Source: Prevotella sp. (lineage in GTDB: Bacteria; Bacteroidota; Bacteroidia; Bacteroidales; Bacteroidaceae). Taken from it: a stretch of 41,434 bases of DNA. Of the stretch, positions 1 to 7,953 are shown piece by piece. The notes below the pieces were generated by a model. The model saw nothing but the letters and a program-made list of their open reading frames with translations, was not told the DNA's origin and ran no database searches. Within the stretch, counting starts at the first letter, position 1; each line of letters begins with the position of its first letter. The translations under genes and the position numbers were made by a program. The stretch covers positions 1 through 41,434 of the forward strand of contig JAGAAJ010000087.1 in the NCBI GenBank assembly GCA_017615355.1, read 5' to 3'.

Positions 1-221
1 ATTTCGCCTGCACGTGGAGGACCCATCGTGAGGATTCCTACTGTTGAGCCTGGGTTCTGCTCCTTCAAGCGAAGGGCCTGCTCCAGGGCATTCAAATCTT
101 CTGGATTGAAGATGGCGGGCAGGGCTGCGCGGTTCACCGTTCCTTCGGCAGTCATGGCGTCCTTACCCACATTTCTTGTGTCGGGTACCTGCTTGGCAAG
201 TACTACAATTTTTAATGCCAT
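1..221 (-). CDS. etfB: Electron transfer flavoprotein beta subunit, N-terminal part (cut by window edge)
   Basis: The frame opens at ATG 221 and runs off the left edge, leaving 73 residues. It begins MALKIVVLAKQVPDT, followed by an FNPEDLNALEQALRLKE stretch and the start of GILTMGPP. This is the usual N-terminus of EtfB/FixA, the AMP- and FAD-binding subunit that passes electrons between acyl-CoA dehydrogenases or similar flavoenzymes and the electron transport chain in the cytoplasm. The partner etfA would be expected beyond the edge, which is inference. A well-formed Bacteroidota promoter lies at 296-327, so etfB seems to be the first gene of its own transcript. The call rests only on the N-terminal quarter of the protein. 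Confidence 0.88.
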   Translation of the reverse strand, partial: MALKIVVLAKQVPDTRNVGKDAMTAEGTVNRAALPAIFNPEDLNALEQALRLKEQNPGSTVGILTMGPPRAGE

Positions 222-295
222 AAAAAATTAAAAAAAATATGTTTGTATGTTCTTCTGTCTAAACAAAATATGTTCTTCTGCTTGAAAAGCGGCTG

Positions 296-327
296 CAAAG
301 GTACTGCTTTTTGCGCACACAGCCAAA
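296..327 (-). promoter_or_regulatory. Bacteroidota-type promoter for etfB
   Basis: Read on the minus strand, TTTG (324-327) is followed after 20 bp by TACCTTTG (296-303). This fits the TTTG / TAnnTTTG consensus of the Bacteroidota primary sigma factor. The leader to the etfB start would be roughly 65-70 nt and A/T-rich. Confidence 0.75.
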
Positions 328-380
328 TTTATGGCATAAAATCAACTCATTTTCGCACATTTTGCAGTAGTTTGTGCAAT

Positions 381-1442
381 CTATTTGATATCAATCATAC
401 GCTGACGCACCAATTCTCGCAAAACATCCACATAATTGGCTCCGGCATTAGAACGGTTGGTGCCATAGAAAGCACGGGTGAGCTGTTCCTCCTCTGCAGG
501 TGTCCATTCAAATGCCCTCTCCATTGCCTCCACATCGTTCCAGAAGCTTGGCGGCATGTCTTTCTTGATCTCGACCTTCCGGATAAAACAATTCTGGCTG
601 AAACGACCGCCTTTTTTCCAGTCAATCAGATTGACAACCGCCATCGCATACTGATGCAGGCAACGGTTCATCTCTGAACTTACTCGAAACAACTCCTCAC
701 CCACCTGGTTCTTCTGAACGAGGAGTTTCCATAGGGCGTCAATATCATAGAGACCTACATTGTGCAGGATATGCAACTCATTGGCTTTGGTGTCTATCAT
801 TCGCAGAGCAAGCTCCAAGCGTTGTTTCCACTCGACTACGTATATGTGTTTTTTGTCGATGAACGCCAACAGGTTGCAAATGGCTTGCCTGAACTTTTCC
901 GGACTTTCCTCAAAATAAGGTATAGACGGGGAGCAGTGGGATGAATATTCCCTATAAACCACCTCTGGCTCGCCGTCGACAAACTCCCATTCTGGCACGT
1001 AGTAGACGGTTAATAGGGGCTCATCATCTTCCTCTACAAGGCCGCTCTCGCCTAAGGCACAACAAGTCATGGAATAGCCCGCGACGATGAAGGGATGGTG
1101 ATAGATTTCAAGGGAGAATCTCTCCGACTGAGCATCCGACGGGAAGAGGAAATAGGGGCGTGTCCACTCTGTAGTACCGTTATATGGCTGCTTGCTCACA
1201 GGAGAGTCCTTGCCGCATACCATCCTGAAAAAGTCCATTGGGTTATCACCCGAGAGCATGTCCCAGATGGTATGATAGAGCAGCAGATTAGCATCCGACC
1301 TACGAATAGGGAAAAGCCTATAATCGCATACGCCCTCCACAACGTCTTGGACGGCAGCAGTAGAGGGACGTCCGAAAAAGAAGGAGCCACCATCGGGCGT
1401 ACCCTTCTCATACCAAAGCGGTTGCAACAATTCGTTATTCAT
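381..1442 (-). CDS. Unknown protein, paralogue of the next upstream gene; last of a three-gene operon
   Basis: A 353-residue protein of unrecognised family with no signal peptide or membrane segment. Near the N-terminus it has YRLFPIRRSDANLLLY (about residues 41-56). At about 223-241 it has LHILHNVGLYDIDALWKLL, then AMAVVN. The same blocks occur in the same order in the 493-residue neighbour (YPIRKSD, MHILHNAGLFDHASLWKQL, AMSVVN), so the two are paralogues. The gene follows that neighbour after a gap of only 6 bp, which suggests co-transcription and translational coupling. The C-terminus is predicted helical and charged (EWTPAEEEQL onward). The start at 1442 lies inside a 7-bp tandem repeat that also encodes the end of the neighbour. 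Function unknown; the gene is well supported by length and packing. Confidence 0.8.
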   Translation of the reverse strand: MNNELLQPLWYEKGTPDGGSFFFGRPSTAAVQDVVEGVCDYRLFPIRRSDANLLLYHTIWDMLSGDNPMDFFRMVCGKDSPVSKQPYNGTTEWTRPYFLFPSDAQSERFSLEIYHHPFIVAGYSMTCCALGESGLVEEDDEPLLTVYYVPEWEFVDGEPEVVYREYSSHCSPSIPYFEESPEKFRQAICNLLAFIDKKHIYVVEWKQRLELALRMIDTKANELHILHNVGLYDIDALWKLLVQKNQVGEELFRVSSEMNRCLHQYAMAVVNLIDWKKGGRFSQNCFIRKVEIKKDMPPSFWNDVEAMERAFEWTPAEEEQLTRAFYGTNRSNAGANYVDVLRELVRQRMIDIK

Positions 1443-1472
1443 AGTTCATTACTCATTGCTCGTTTCAATCGT
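1431..1472. repeat. Degenerate 7-bp tandem repeat across a gene junction
   Basis: Six consecutive heptamers read in plus-strand phase as ttcgtta, ttcatag, ttcatta, ctcattg, ctcgttt, caatcgt. They cover the last codons and stop of the 493-residue gene, the 6-bp gap and the first codons of the 353-residue gene. The unit resembles the TCAAT heptamers between recQ and clpX. Confidence 0.6.
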
Positions 1473-2930
1473 CCATTCCTGATAGCCAATGCGTTTGGCT
1501 GCGTTGATGGATCCCAATGCCTGACCGATAATCAGGGCTATGGCCAAAGCCATAAGGAGCGAATAGGGTCGCGCCGGTTTGTCACCCGTAGCTTTCCGCC
1601 GCCGCAGCCAAGCCCAAAAGAACAGCGGCAACATGATGAAGAGCACCATCAGAAACAGCGAACCCGGCCCTACGCTGCCCTCCGTAACTCGATAGAGAGC
1701 ATGCGCCAGTTCACGACAAGGAAGGATAAGGAGAAGAGGGCAGAAGACTCCCACAAAAACAAGCAACATGCGGAAGCCAAGCGGATGCGTATACTCATAG
1801 TGTTCGCTCATCCTCCCCACCTTTGCCGCAATGATGCCTATCATGCCGCCACCTGTAACGACTACGGACCCCACCAGCGCATATTTGGTAAAACTTACCA
1901 GCAAGAAGAGGATAAGTGCGGCAGCAACAAAAATGATGACAGTCTTAATGATAAGGTTATTGTTTTTCTTCACTTCATCTTTTTCCCTTCTCGTGAGATT
2001 CTTCTTGGGAGGCGTAGGCTTTGCTTCTACATGTGGAGATGGTTTTTCTCTCGGTTTCCTTGTTACCGGTTTCTTTATCGGCTCCTCAATGACAGGATTC
2101 TCTATTATCGGTTTCTCAATCGGCTTCTCTACCGGTTTCTCTACTGGTTTCTCTACTGGCTTCCATTCCAGTTTCTGCTCCCGCCAGCCAATAGTTGGAA
2201 TCCTGAATTCTCCAGCCGGTTGGGCTACCTGCGTCGTCTGCCAAGTGGCATTGACTACCGACATTGCGAACATAGCCAAGGCTTCTGTCAGCCTAGCCTT
2301 CAACGTGTCGACCTCCTGCAGCCAAATACCCGAAGCGGCAAGCTGTTTCCATAGCGAAGCATGATCGAAGAGTCCTGCATTATGAAGGATATGCATGCCC
2401 TCGACATGGTTAGTAACCATTGTCCTTACATTCGTAAGACGCTGATACCAGTCATTTCCGGTGACCTGTCGTGTCTCCATACTGTTCAGGATGCTATTGA
2501 TGGCGCTGACAAGCAATCCGGATGCGTCAGGAAAAGCGGGTATCGGCACCTTGCCGTACTTGCACTCGTGGAATTTCAGGTCTGAATCCAGAAAACCGAT
2601 AAACCGATAGGCATCTTCGAAGGCGATGCCATTGGGGTTCGGCTGCCTATAAACGGCTATGATGACCCGCTGACTGGCAACCTCTGGCGGAAAGAGACGA
2701 AACTGTGGATGGTGGGCGGGGAAGAGCAGATAGATAGCATGATGCTCATACTTCATGGCCAGTTCGCGCATGGGCATCTGTTCTTCCTCGGGAAACTCCT
2801 GCTCGTAATGCCGATAATTGCGTACAGAGCGCATCACCATCATCGCCTTCACCATAAGATATACGGGAAGGTCGACATCGCTCTTTCTAATTGGATATAG
2901 TTGATAGTCCATGGGCTGGCTGGCAGGCAA
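1449..2930 (-). CDS. Unknown multi-pass membrane protein with Lys/Pro-rich linker; middle gene of a three-gene operon
   Basis: A 493-residue protein of unrecognised family. Residues 1-250 form a soluble domain shared with the 353-residue neighbour (LYPIRKSD at about 11-18, MHILHNAGLFDHASLWKQL at about 179-197, AMSVVN at about 222-227). Residues about 257-310 are a low-complexity linker of VEKP-like units (KPVEKPVEKPIEKP). Five hydrophobic segments follow, at roughly 326-348, 351-371, 386-405, 424-441 and 456-474. The arrangement suggests a cytoplasmic domain tethered to the inner membrane; topology is inferred. The start at 2930 directly abuts the stop of the upstream 298-residue gene. The linker KP and EAKP motifs recur in that gene as well. 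No function can be assigned. Confidence 0.8.
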   Translation of the reverse strand: MPASQPMDYQLYPIRKSDVDLPVYLMVKAMMVMRSVRNYRHYEQEFPEEEQMPMRELAMKYEHHAIYLLFPAHHPQFRLFPPEVASQRVIIAVYRQPNPNGIAFEDAYRFIGFLDSDLKFHECKYGKVPIPAFPDASGLLVSAINSILNSMETRQVTGNDWYQRLTNVRTMVTNHVEGMHILHNAGLFDHASLWKQLAASGIWLQEVDTLKARLTEALAMFAMSVVNATWQTTQVAQPAGEFRIPTIGWREQKLEWKPVEKPVEKPVEKPIEKPIIENPVIEEPIKKPVTRKPREKPSPHVEAKPTPPKKNLTRREKDEVKKNNNLIIKTVIIFVAAALILFLLVSFTKYALVGSVVVTGGGMIGIIAAKVGRMSEHYEYTHPLGFRMLLVFVGVFCPLLLILPCRELAHALYRVTEGSVGPGSLFLMVLFIMLPLFFWAWLRRRKATGDKPARPYSLLMALAIALIIGQALGSINAAKRIGYQEWTIETSNE

Positions 2931-3827
2931 TTAGAAGTTGTTGACTGCATAGAGCAATGCCCTGCATTTCTGATATTCAAACTCATGAGTGGCAAGACGG
3001 AATTGTTTCTCCCCAACAATGGGAAGGTCATACCAGGAACCCATGCCCATACCCAGGTGGGTCTCCTGCACCACCATGAGATACTTGAAATAAGGTTGGG
3101 GAAGATAGAACAAGCCCGGCTGCTTGTCGTATTCACAGTTTTTGGAGTCAAGTCTGTAGGCGGCATTCATAAACATATTCGCCCACCAGTCGGTAGGCGT
3201 GCCCATTCGAGCCACAGAAGCGATGTCGAGCAGGGCCTTGCGCAGTCCGACGACTGGATCAGGAAACGCCGGCTTTTTCCATGAGTCTAGCGTAACGGGC
3301 TGCTCGTCGACAAAAAATCCCTTCTCATTACTATAATCCAAGATGACTCGAGTGGTCTTGCCATTCATATAGCTGCAGATAACGGCTGCGAACTCCTGTC
3401 CCAATACGGCTTTACTGTCTTTGAAAAGGAAGCTAAACACCAAAGTGACATCGCGCAAGCCATTTTTCTTTGCCTCTACAAACCAAGCGCTGCACGGGGG
3501 CTGCATAGCTTCATTTCTCATCGAGAACGATGCTTCGCCGCGTAAGGCCCGTCGAGCAGCGGCAGTCAACTCGGCCCGCGCCAGCGACCTCACGTTGCTG
3601 GCAGAACCCATGAAATCTGGGGTATGCTGATCTGTGATAACCCTGGTTTCGATTACCGGTTTCGCCTCAGCATAGGGCGTCGGCTCCATCTTTTTCTTTA
3701 CAGGTTTCTGAACGGGTTTCTTCTCTCCAAAGAATTCCTCGAAATGTCGACTATATTTTTCCTGTCCATAGTCGTATGTCTTACCTGGTGCATACCAAGG
3801 GGTCAAGAAATCATCACCTGCTGCCAT
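2931..3827 (-). CDS. Unknown soluble protein; first gene of a three-gene operon
   Basis: A 298-residue protein of unrecognised family without signal peptide or membrane segment. It starts MAAGDDFLTPWYAPG, then has a Lys/Pro-rich stretch (KKPVQKPVKKK, about 36-46) and an EAKP motif (about 54-57), both echoed in the linker of the next gene. Around residues 213-234 the block PAFPDPVVGLRKALLDIASV resembles PAFPDASGLLVSAINSIL in the 493-residue protein and PYFEESPEKFRQAICNLL in the 353-residue protein, so all three may share one fold. A strong Shine-Dalgarno sequence supports the start at 3827. The gene lies 26 bp after the dacB stop, so it may also be read from the nrdD promoter. Confidence 0.78.
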   Translation of the reverse strand: MAAGDDFLTPWYAPGKTYDYGQEKYSRHFEEFFGEKKPVQKPVKKKMEPTPYAEAKPVIETRVITDQHTPDFMGSASNVRSLARAELTAAARRALRGEASFSMRNEAMQPPCSAWFVEAKKNGLRDVTLVFSFLFKDSKAVLGQEFAAVICSYMNGKTTRVILDYSNEKGFFVDEQPVTLDSWKKPAFPDPVVGLRKALLDIASVARMGTPTDWWANMFMNAAYRLDSKNCEYDKQPGLFYLPQPYFKYLMVVQETHLGMGMGSWYDLPIVGEKQFRLATHEFEYQKCRALLYAVNNF

Positions 3828-3834
3828 ACCCGTT

Positions 3835-3841
3835 CCTCCTT
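3835..3841 (-). promoter_or_regulatory. Strong Shine-Dalgarno site AAGGAGG
   Basis: The minus strand reads AAGGAGG seven bases before the ATG at 3827. Such a full-consensus site is uncommon among the genes of this window, most of which have weak or A-rich leaders. It fixes the start of the first gene of the unknown operon. Confidence 0.7.
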
Positions 3842-3853
3842 ATCTAAAATGTA

Positions 3854-5098
3854 TCATTGAGTGGTGCAGAGGACATGACAGAGGCAGTCCTGGAAACGGC
3901 GGCCGTCTCCTGCATGTCGGATGCCCTGATTGATGATGGAGAACGCCAGGCGATGGCCATTGGGAGCGGTGAGATAGCCCGCCAAGGCTGACACGCCGGT
4001 AACGGTGCCTGTCTTCGCCACGACATTGCCGCGGGCTGCCTCGTCTTCGGTCATGCGTTTCTTCAGCGTACCGTCAACGCCGGCTACGGGAAGAGTGGCC
4101 AAAAGATGGTTATAGACCGCTGGCTTCAGCCATGCATATCGAAGAATCATCACCTCAGCCTCGGCAGAGAGGTAGTTATAGAGCGAAAGACCGCTGCCGT
4201 CAGCCAGACGGTAGACCTCGGCGTCCAAGCCTGCACGCGTGAGCAATGCCTCCTCATACTTTTGGGCATCACGGGCTGTAGCCGGACGATGGCCGCAGCT
4301 GGCTGCCATCTGATAGTAGGTGGCCTCGGCATAGAGGTTGTCGCTCTCCTTCATCATCTGCATCATCACATCGTCGATGCTATGCCAGCGTGTGCACACC
4401 AACGTGGCACCGGCAGGCAGCTTGCCCGACGTCACCGCAGCGCCGGCCGTTGATACGCCAGCAGTTCGCAACTCACGTGTCAGCGCATTGCTGAACATCG
4501 GCGAGCCCTCGATGAGCAGCGGCGACAGCGTGGGATTCTTGTCATCCCAGCACCAGCCCTCACCCCATTTGTCCTGGTCTTTCATCGAGTTGTCACAGAT
4601 GATTTTGCCGTGTAGGCTGGTAATGCCCAGCTGACGCACCGCTTTGGCCATCGCTTTCATGTCGCCGTTGTCGAACATCGGGTCCATGCCGCCCACGCAG
4701 ATGAGGTCGCCGGTGAGCTGACCACGCGAGATAGTGCCCTTATAATAGAGAGAGGTATTATAGCGATGATAGACGCCGAGATGGTCGAGGGCGGTGATGG
4801 CGGTCAGCAGTTTCATCGTCGACGCGGGACGCATCAGTTGCCGTGCATTATGCTGATAGAGCAGCGAGTCGGTGGTCAGGTCCCACACCATCAGTCCCAG
4901 CTGTGTCGTCTCCAACAGCGAGTCGGCCAGCAATGTGTCCAGACGGGCGGTCAACGTCCCCGAATAATCAACTGGGCGAAGCGTGAGGCCGTCTGGCCCC
5001 TGCTCCACCAAGACTGTCTGTGATTCTATGGTATCGGTGCCATCCTGACCTAAAACGGCCATTGGCAACAGCATCAAAAAGAGAAAAAAGCGTTTCAT
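3854..5098 (-). CDS. dacB: D-alanyl-D-alanine carboxypeptidase/endopeptidase (PBP4 class, peptidase S13)
   Basis: A 414-residue protein that trims or cleaves peptidoglycan peptide cross-links in the periplasm. It has a signal peptide (MKRFFLFLMLLPMAVLGQ) and the three penicillin-binding motifs in order: STMK with nucleophile Ser at about residue 93, SDN in MKESDNLYAE, and KTG in VVAKTGTV. The long insert between the first two motifs fits the S13 family. The start was placed at 5098 rather than an in-frame ATG 15 bases upstream, because the signal peptide begins there and the codon forms an ATGA overlap with the nrdG stop. It is therefore the third gene of nrdD-nrdG-dacB. Confidence 0.92.
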   Translation of the reverse strand: MKRFFLFLMLLPMAVLGQDGTDTIESQTVLVEQGPDGLTLRPVDYSGTLTARLDTLLADSLLETTQLGLMVWDLTTDSLLYQHNARQLMRPASTMKLLTAITALDHLGVYHRYNTSLYYKGTISRGQLTGDLICVGGMDPMFDNGDMKAMAKAVRQLGITSLHGKIICDNSMKDQDKWGEGWCWDDKNPTLSPLLIEGSPMFSNALTRELRTAGVSTAGAAVTSGKLPAGATLVCTRWHSIDDVMMQMMKESDNLYAEATYYQMAASCGHRPATARDAQKYEEALLTRAGLDAEVYRLADGSGLSLYNYLSAEAEVMILRYAWLKPAVYNHLLATLPVAGVDGTLKKRMTEDEAARGNVVAKTGTVTGVSALAGYLTAPNGHRLAFSIINQGIRHAGDGRRFQDCLCHVLCTTQ

Positions 5099-5568
5099 TG
5101 CTGCAAATTCCAAAAACGTGAGGTGATATCCTGCTGTGTACCATCGGGCAGGATGCGATAGAGGCGCTGGTTGGTGGTGGGTTTCTTCAAGGGGCCGAGA
5201 TGACGGATAAAGGGCCCGATCTTGATGTAGTCGAAATCAGTGATGTTGATGGCGGAGGAAATAATGGTACGCCCGCTGTACCAGGCCACATGAAACTCTG
5301 GGTGCTCCTCGTGCATATACTGTGCCAGCAGATTGATGCCCTTCGGATCGGCATCGCCACCCATAAAGGCTATGCAGGTGATATTGCGGCCGTACTGGAC
5401 GACGAAATCGTCCAGCGCACTGGTGTCGAGGGGCAGGCCGATGTCGTCCCACAGATACTGGCTGTGACATCCCGGACAGTGACACGGGCAATTAGAAATG
5501 TTAATTGCCAGTGTCACTTCATCCGGAATTTCCTGGAAAACAATCCCTGTATTGACGTATTTGAGCAT
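5095..5568 (-). CDS. nrdG: Anaerobic ribonucleotide reductase activating protein (radical SAM)
   Basis: A 157-residue enzyme that uses S-adenosylmethionine and a 4Fe-4S cluster to install the glycyl radical on NrdD. The cluster motif CxxxCxxC is visible in NCPCHCPGCHSQYLW near residue 30, followed by a GGDAD segment. An additional Cys sits inside the motif. The start was set at 5568 (MLKYVNTGIVFQEIPDEV), two bases after the nrdD stop codon; the longer in-frame extension overlaps nrdD and has no family resemblance. The stop overlaps the dacB start. The size fits the short Bacteroidota NrdG form. Confidence 0.93.
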   Translation of the reverse strand: MLKYVNTGIVFQEIPDEVTLAINISNCPCHCPGCHSQYLWDDIGLPLDTSALDDFVVQYGRNITCIAFMGGDADPKGINLLAQYMHEEHPEFHVAWYSGRTIISSAINITDFDYIKIGPFIRHLGPLKKPTTNQRLYRILPDGTQQDITSRFWNLQQ

Positions 5569-5569
5569 T

Positions 5570-7663
5570 TTAGCCTGCGGCGTAGTAGCGGCGTGCGGCC
5601 TCTTCCTGTCGTGCCTGCGAGAAGTTGCTGACACGTTTCAGGTAGCCGATGATGCGAGTCATGTAGTCGACGTTCTTTGAGTGGCACTTCGGGCACTCCT
5701 TGAGGTAGCGCTTGTCGATGTGTCCGCAGTCGTTGCACACGGTATTGGGGATGTTGAAGGTGAAGTAGTTGCAGCCTTCCTTCGCAGCCACCTTCAGCAG
5801 CTGCATGTACTGCTCCTTCGACAGGTGCTCCTCCAGGTTCATGTGCAGGGCCGAGCCACCGGTGAGGTGCTTGATGTAGGGCTCGCCGTGCAGCTTGAAC
5901 TTGTCGATGACTGAGAGCGAGTCGTCCTCGACCACGTAGAAATAGCTGTTGTAGCAGTCGCGGGGCACGAAATAGCCGTCCTCGCGGTCCCACTTCGCAT
6001 GCTTCACGCCGACATTCTCGGCAGGAATCATCTCGCAGTTGAACATCACGTCCTTCGTGCGATACTGCTTGTTGTACTTCTCAATCAGACCGAGGATGCC
6101 CTGCACGAACTGCTGGTACTTCTCATTGGGTGTGATACGCAGGCCCATGAACTCGGCAGCTTCCACCAGGCCGTTGATGCCGATGGTGAGATACTGACGG
6201 CCAATGTTGATGTAGCCGGCGTCGAACAGCGGCAGCATGCCGTGCTTCTGCAGCTCCTTCAGGTTCTCGTTGTAGGCCAGCTGCACCTTGTGGCAGAGGT
6301 CGATGATGGTGCCCAGATACTCCAGGTAGTCCATCTTGTGGTTGACGGCATACTGGATGCAGCGGTTCAGGTTGATGGTGAGCACGCTCTTCGAGCCCGT
6401 CGAGACGCCGCCGGCACCCAGCGTGTAGCTGAAGCCGTTGTCGGTGATCTCATTGCGCAGACGGCAGCAGCTCGACAGCGAATCAGCATTGTCGCTCATA
6501 TAGGTGAAGAAGCTGTGTCCCTCGCTGTACATCTCGGCCGTGAACTCGCCCCACTCCTTGTCCATCGGCTCGCCGTCCTTGTCGGTCAGCAGGGCCATCG
6601 TCTCCACGGGGAAGGTCAGCAGGGTCTTCGTGCGCTCCTTGTTGAACCACTTCATGAAACGCTTCTGCAACCAGGAGAGGCCGTCCCAGTCGGGCCTTGA
6701 GCCGTCGGGGAAGTAGAACTCGCCGAAGATGCTCTCGAAGTAGTACTTGTCGTAGTAGGCGACGTTCCAGAACACGGCCTGATAGTTGCGGGCGCCAGTG
6801 GGCTGGTTCAGCGTGTAGACGATCTGTTCGAAGTAGTCGGTGATGACCTTGTCCAGCGTGCGGTGCTTCAGCGAGAGGTCCACCACCTCGTCGGTACGCT
6901 TCCAGTAGTCCTGTCCGAACTCCTTGCCGATGAAGTAGTTCATGTACATCAGGAACTCAGGCGTGGCGCAGGCGCCGCTCAGCATCGAGCTGACCATGAA
7001 CACCATGTTGACGAAGCCGCCGCAGTAGCTCTTCAGGTTAGTGGGAGCCGTCGAGTTGCCGCCAATGCTGATGGTGCCGCCTATGAGCCAGGGGTACATC
7101 GTGATGGAGGCGCAGTAGTTGGCCAGGCTGGTCTCGTCGTTCTTATAGATAAAGTGGTGTGTCAGCTTGTCGATATACTCGTCGGCCAGCTGCTTGCCGT
7201 ACATCTTCTTGATGCGGTCGACGAGCAGGCGGCGGTTCAGGCGGATGAAGTTCGACTTGGGCAGCTCGCCGATGAGCGTGGCAATATTCTTGTGCTCCAC
7301 GTTGGCGTTGGCGTCATACTTCGAGCCGGTGGCAGCGTTCATGCTCTCCATGTAGTCCGACAAAAAATTGATCTTCTCCAATGTCTCACGGTCTTCCGTG
7401 TGCTGCTGGCGATAGAGGATGAACGACTTGGCCACATTATAGAAGCCCTCGCGCATAAGGGCTTCCTCCACCTGATTCTGAATATCCTCCACCTTGATAT
7501 CGTCGTGCATATCGAGGTGACTAAGGATTTTCGAGATGGTGCCCAGGTCGGCAGGTTCATCCACACTTTGGAACGCCTTGACGATAGCGTTCATGATTTT
7601 GTCAAGCGAGAAGGCATCTTTTGTGCCATCTCTTTTCGTGATGGTAAAGTTTTTTATTTCCAT
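5570..7663 (-). CDS. nrdD: Anaerobic ribonucleoside-triphosphate reductase (class III)
   Basis: A 697-residue cytoplasmic glycyl-radical enzyme that reduces ribonucleoside triphosphates to dNTPs without oxygen. An ATP-cone domain starts the protein (ITKRDGTKDAFSLDKI). Near the C-terminus are two zinc-binding CxxC pairs (Cys643/646 and Cys657/660). The glycyl radical site is Gly673 in RIIGYLKRV. The length is typical. nrdG follows immediately, so enzyme and activase are made together. A promoter lies at 7795-7825, giving a leader of about 125 nt; no NrdR box was recognised in it. The gene fits a strict or near-strict anaerobe. Confidence 0.96.
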   Translation of the reverse strand: MEIKNFTITKRDGTKDAFSLDKIMNAIVKAFQSVDEPADLGTISKILSHLDMHDDIKVEDIQNQVEEALMREGFYNVAKSFILYRQQHTEDRETLEKINFLSDYMESMNAATGSKYDANANVEHKNIATLIGELPKSNFIRLNRRLLVDRIKKMYGKQLADEYIDKLTHHFIYKNDETSLANYCASITMYPWLIGGTISIGGNSTAPTNLKSYCGGFVNMVFMVSSMLSGACATPEFLMYMNYFIGKEFGQDYWKRTDEVVDLSLKHRTLDKVITDYFEQIVYTLNQPTGARNYQAVFWNVAYYDKYYFESIFGEFYFPDGSRPDWDGLSWLQKRFMKWFNKERTKTLLTFPVETMALLTDKDGEPMDKEWGEFTAEMYSEGHSFFTYMSDNADSLSSCCRLRNEITDNGFSYTLGAGGVSTGSKSVLTINLNRCIQYAVNHKMDYLEYLGTIIDLCHKVQLAYNENLKELQKHGMLPLFDAGYINIGRQYLTIGINGLVEAAEFMGLRITPNEKYQQFVQGILGLIEKYNKQYRTKDVMFNCEMIPAENVGVKHAKWDREDGYFVPRDCYNSYFYVVEDDSLSVIDKFKLHGEPYIKHLTGGSALHMNLEEHLSKEQYMQLLKVAAKEGCNYFTFNIPNTVCNDCGHIDKRYLKECPKCHSKNVDYMTRIIGYLKRVSNFSQARQEEAARRYYAAG

Positions 7664-7890
7664 TATATCGTTGGTTATTAGTATGTTATCTATTTTTGGT
7701 TAGAGGACTTATCCTCCGTTTTGGAAAACTTTTGCTTTTAAGGCTTCAAAAAAGTTTCCCGTTTTGGTCAACACGATTCGGGTGCAAAGGTACAAAAATT
7801 TCAGTAAAGAGCAACAATTCTTTACGAAAAATTTCAAAAAAATTTTTTCCGAATAAAAATGCAAGAATGACAGCCAGTTTTCCCAGCAAC
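7664..7890. other. Intergenic region with nrdD promoter and leader
   Basis: No coding frame is supported here. The region holds the nrdD leader, with a short GAGGA/TCCTC hairpin at about 7703-7716, and the promoter at 7795-7825. From about 7803 to 7890 it is A/T-rich without a recognised feature, up to the terminator of the OmpA gene. Confidence 0.5.
7795..7825 (-). promoter_or_regulatory. Probable promoter for nrdD-nrdG-dacB
   Basis: The minus strand carries TACCTTTG at 7795-7802, a match to TAnnTTTG. The upstream box about 19 bp away is GTTG (7822-7825) instead of TTTG, so the match is weaker than at other promoters of the window. Confidence 0.55.
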
Positions 7891-7926
7891 ATAAAAAAAG
7901 AGACCGACAACGGAATGTTGTCGGTC
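7891..7926 (-). terminator. Rho-independent terminator of the OmpA gene
   Basis: A perfect 10-bp stem (gaccgacaac / gttgtcggtc, 7902-7926) with a 5-base loop is followed on the minus strand by a run of T (A at 7893-7899 on the plus strand). It lies 27 bases after the stop of the gene at 7954. Confidence 0.9.
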
Positions 7927-7953
7927 CCTATTATAATAATGTGTGCGCTAAGC

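Noticed and set aside
1095-2354. 419-codon plus-strand open frame
   Set aside because: It is antisense to the two unknown paralogues, whose homology to each other and tight packing prove the minus strand is coding.
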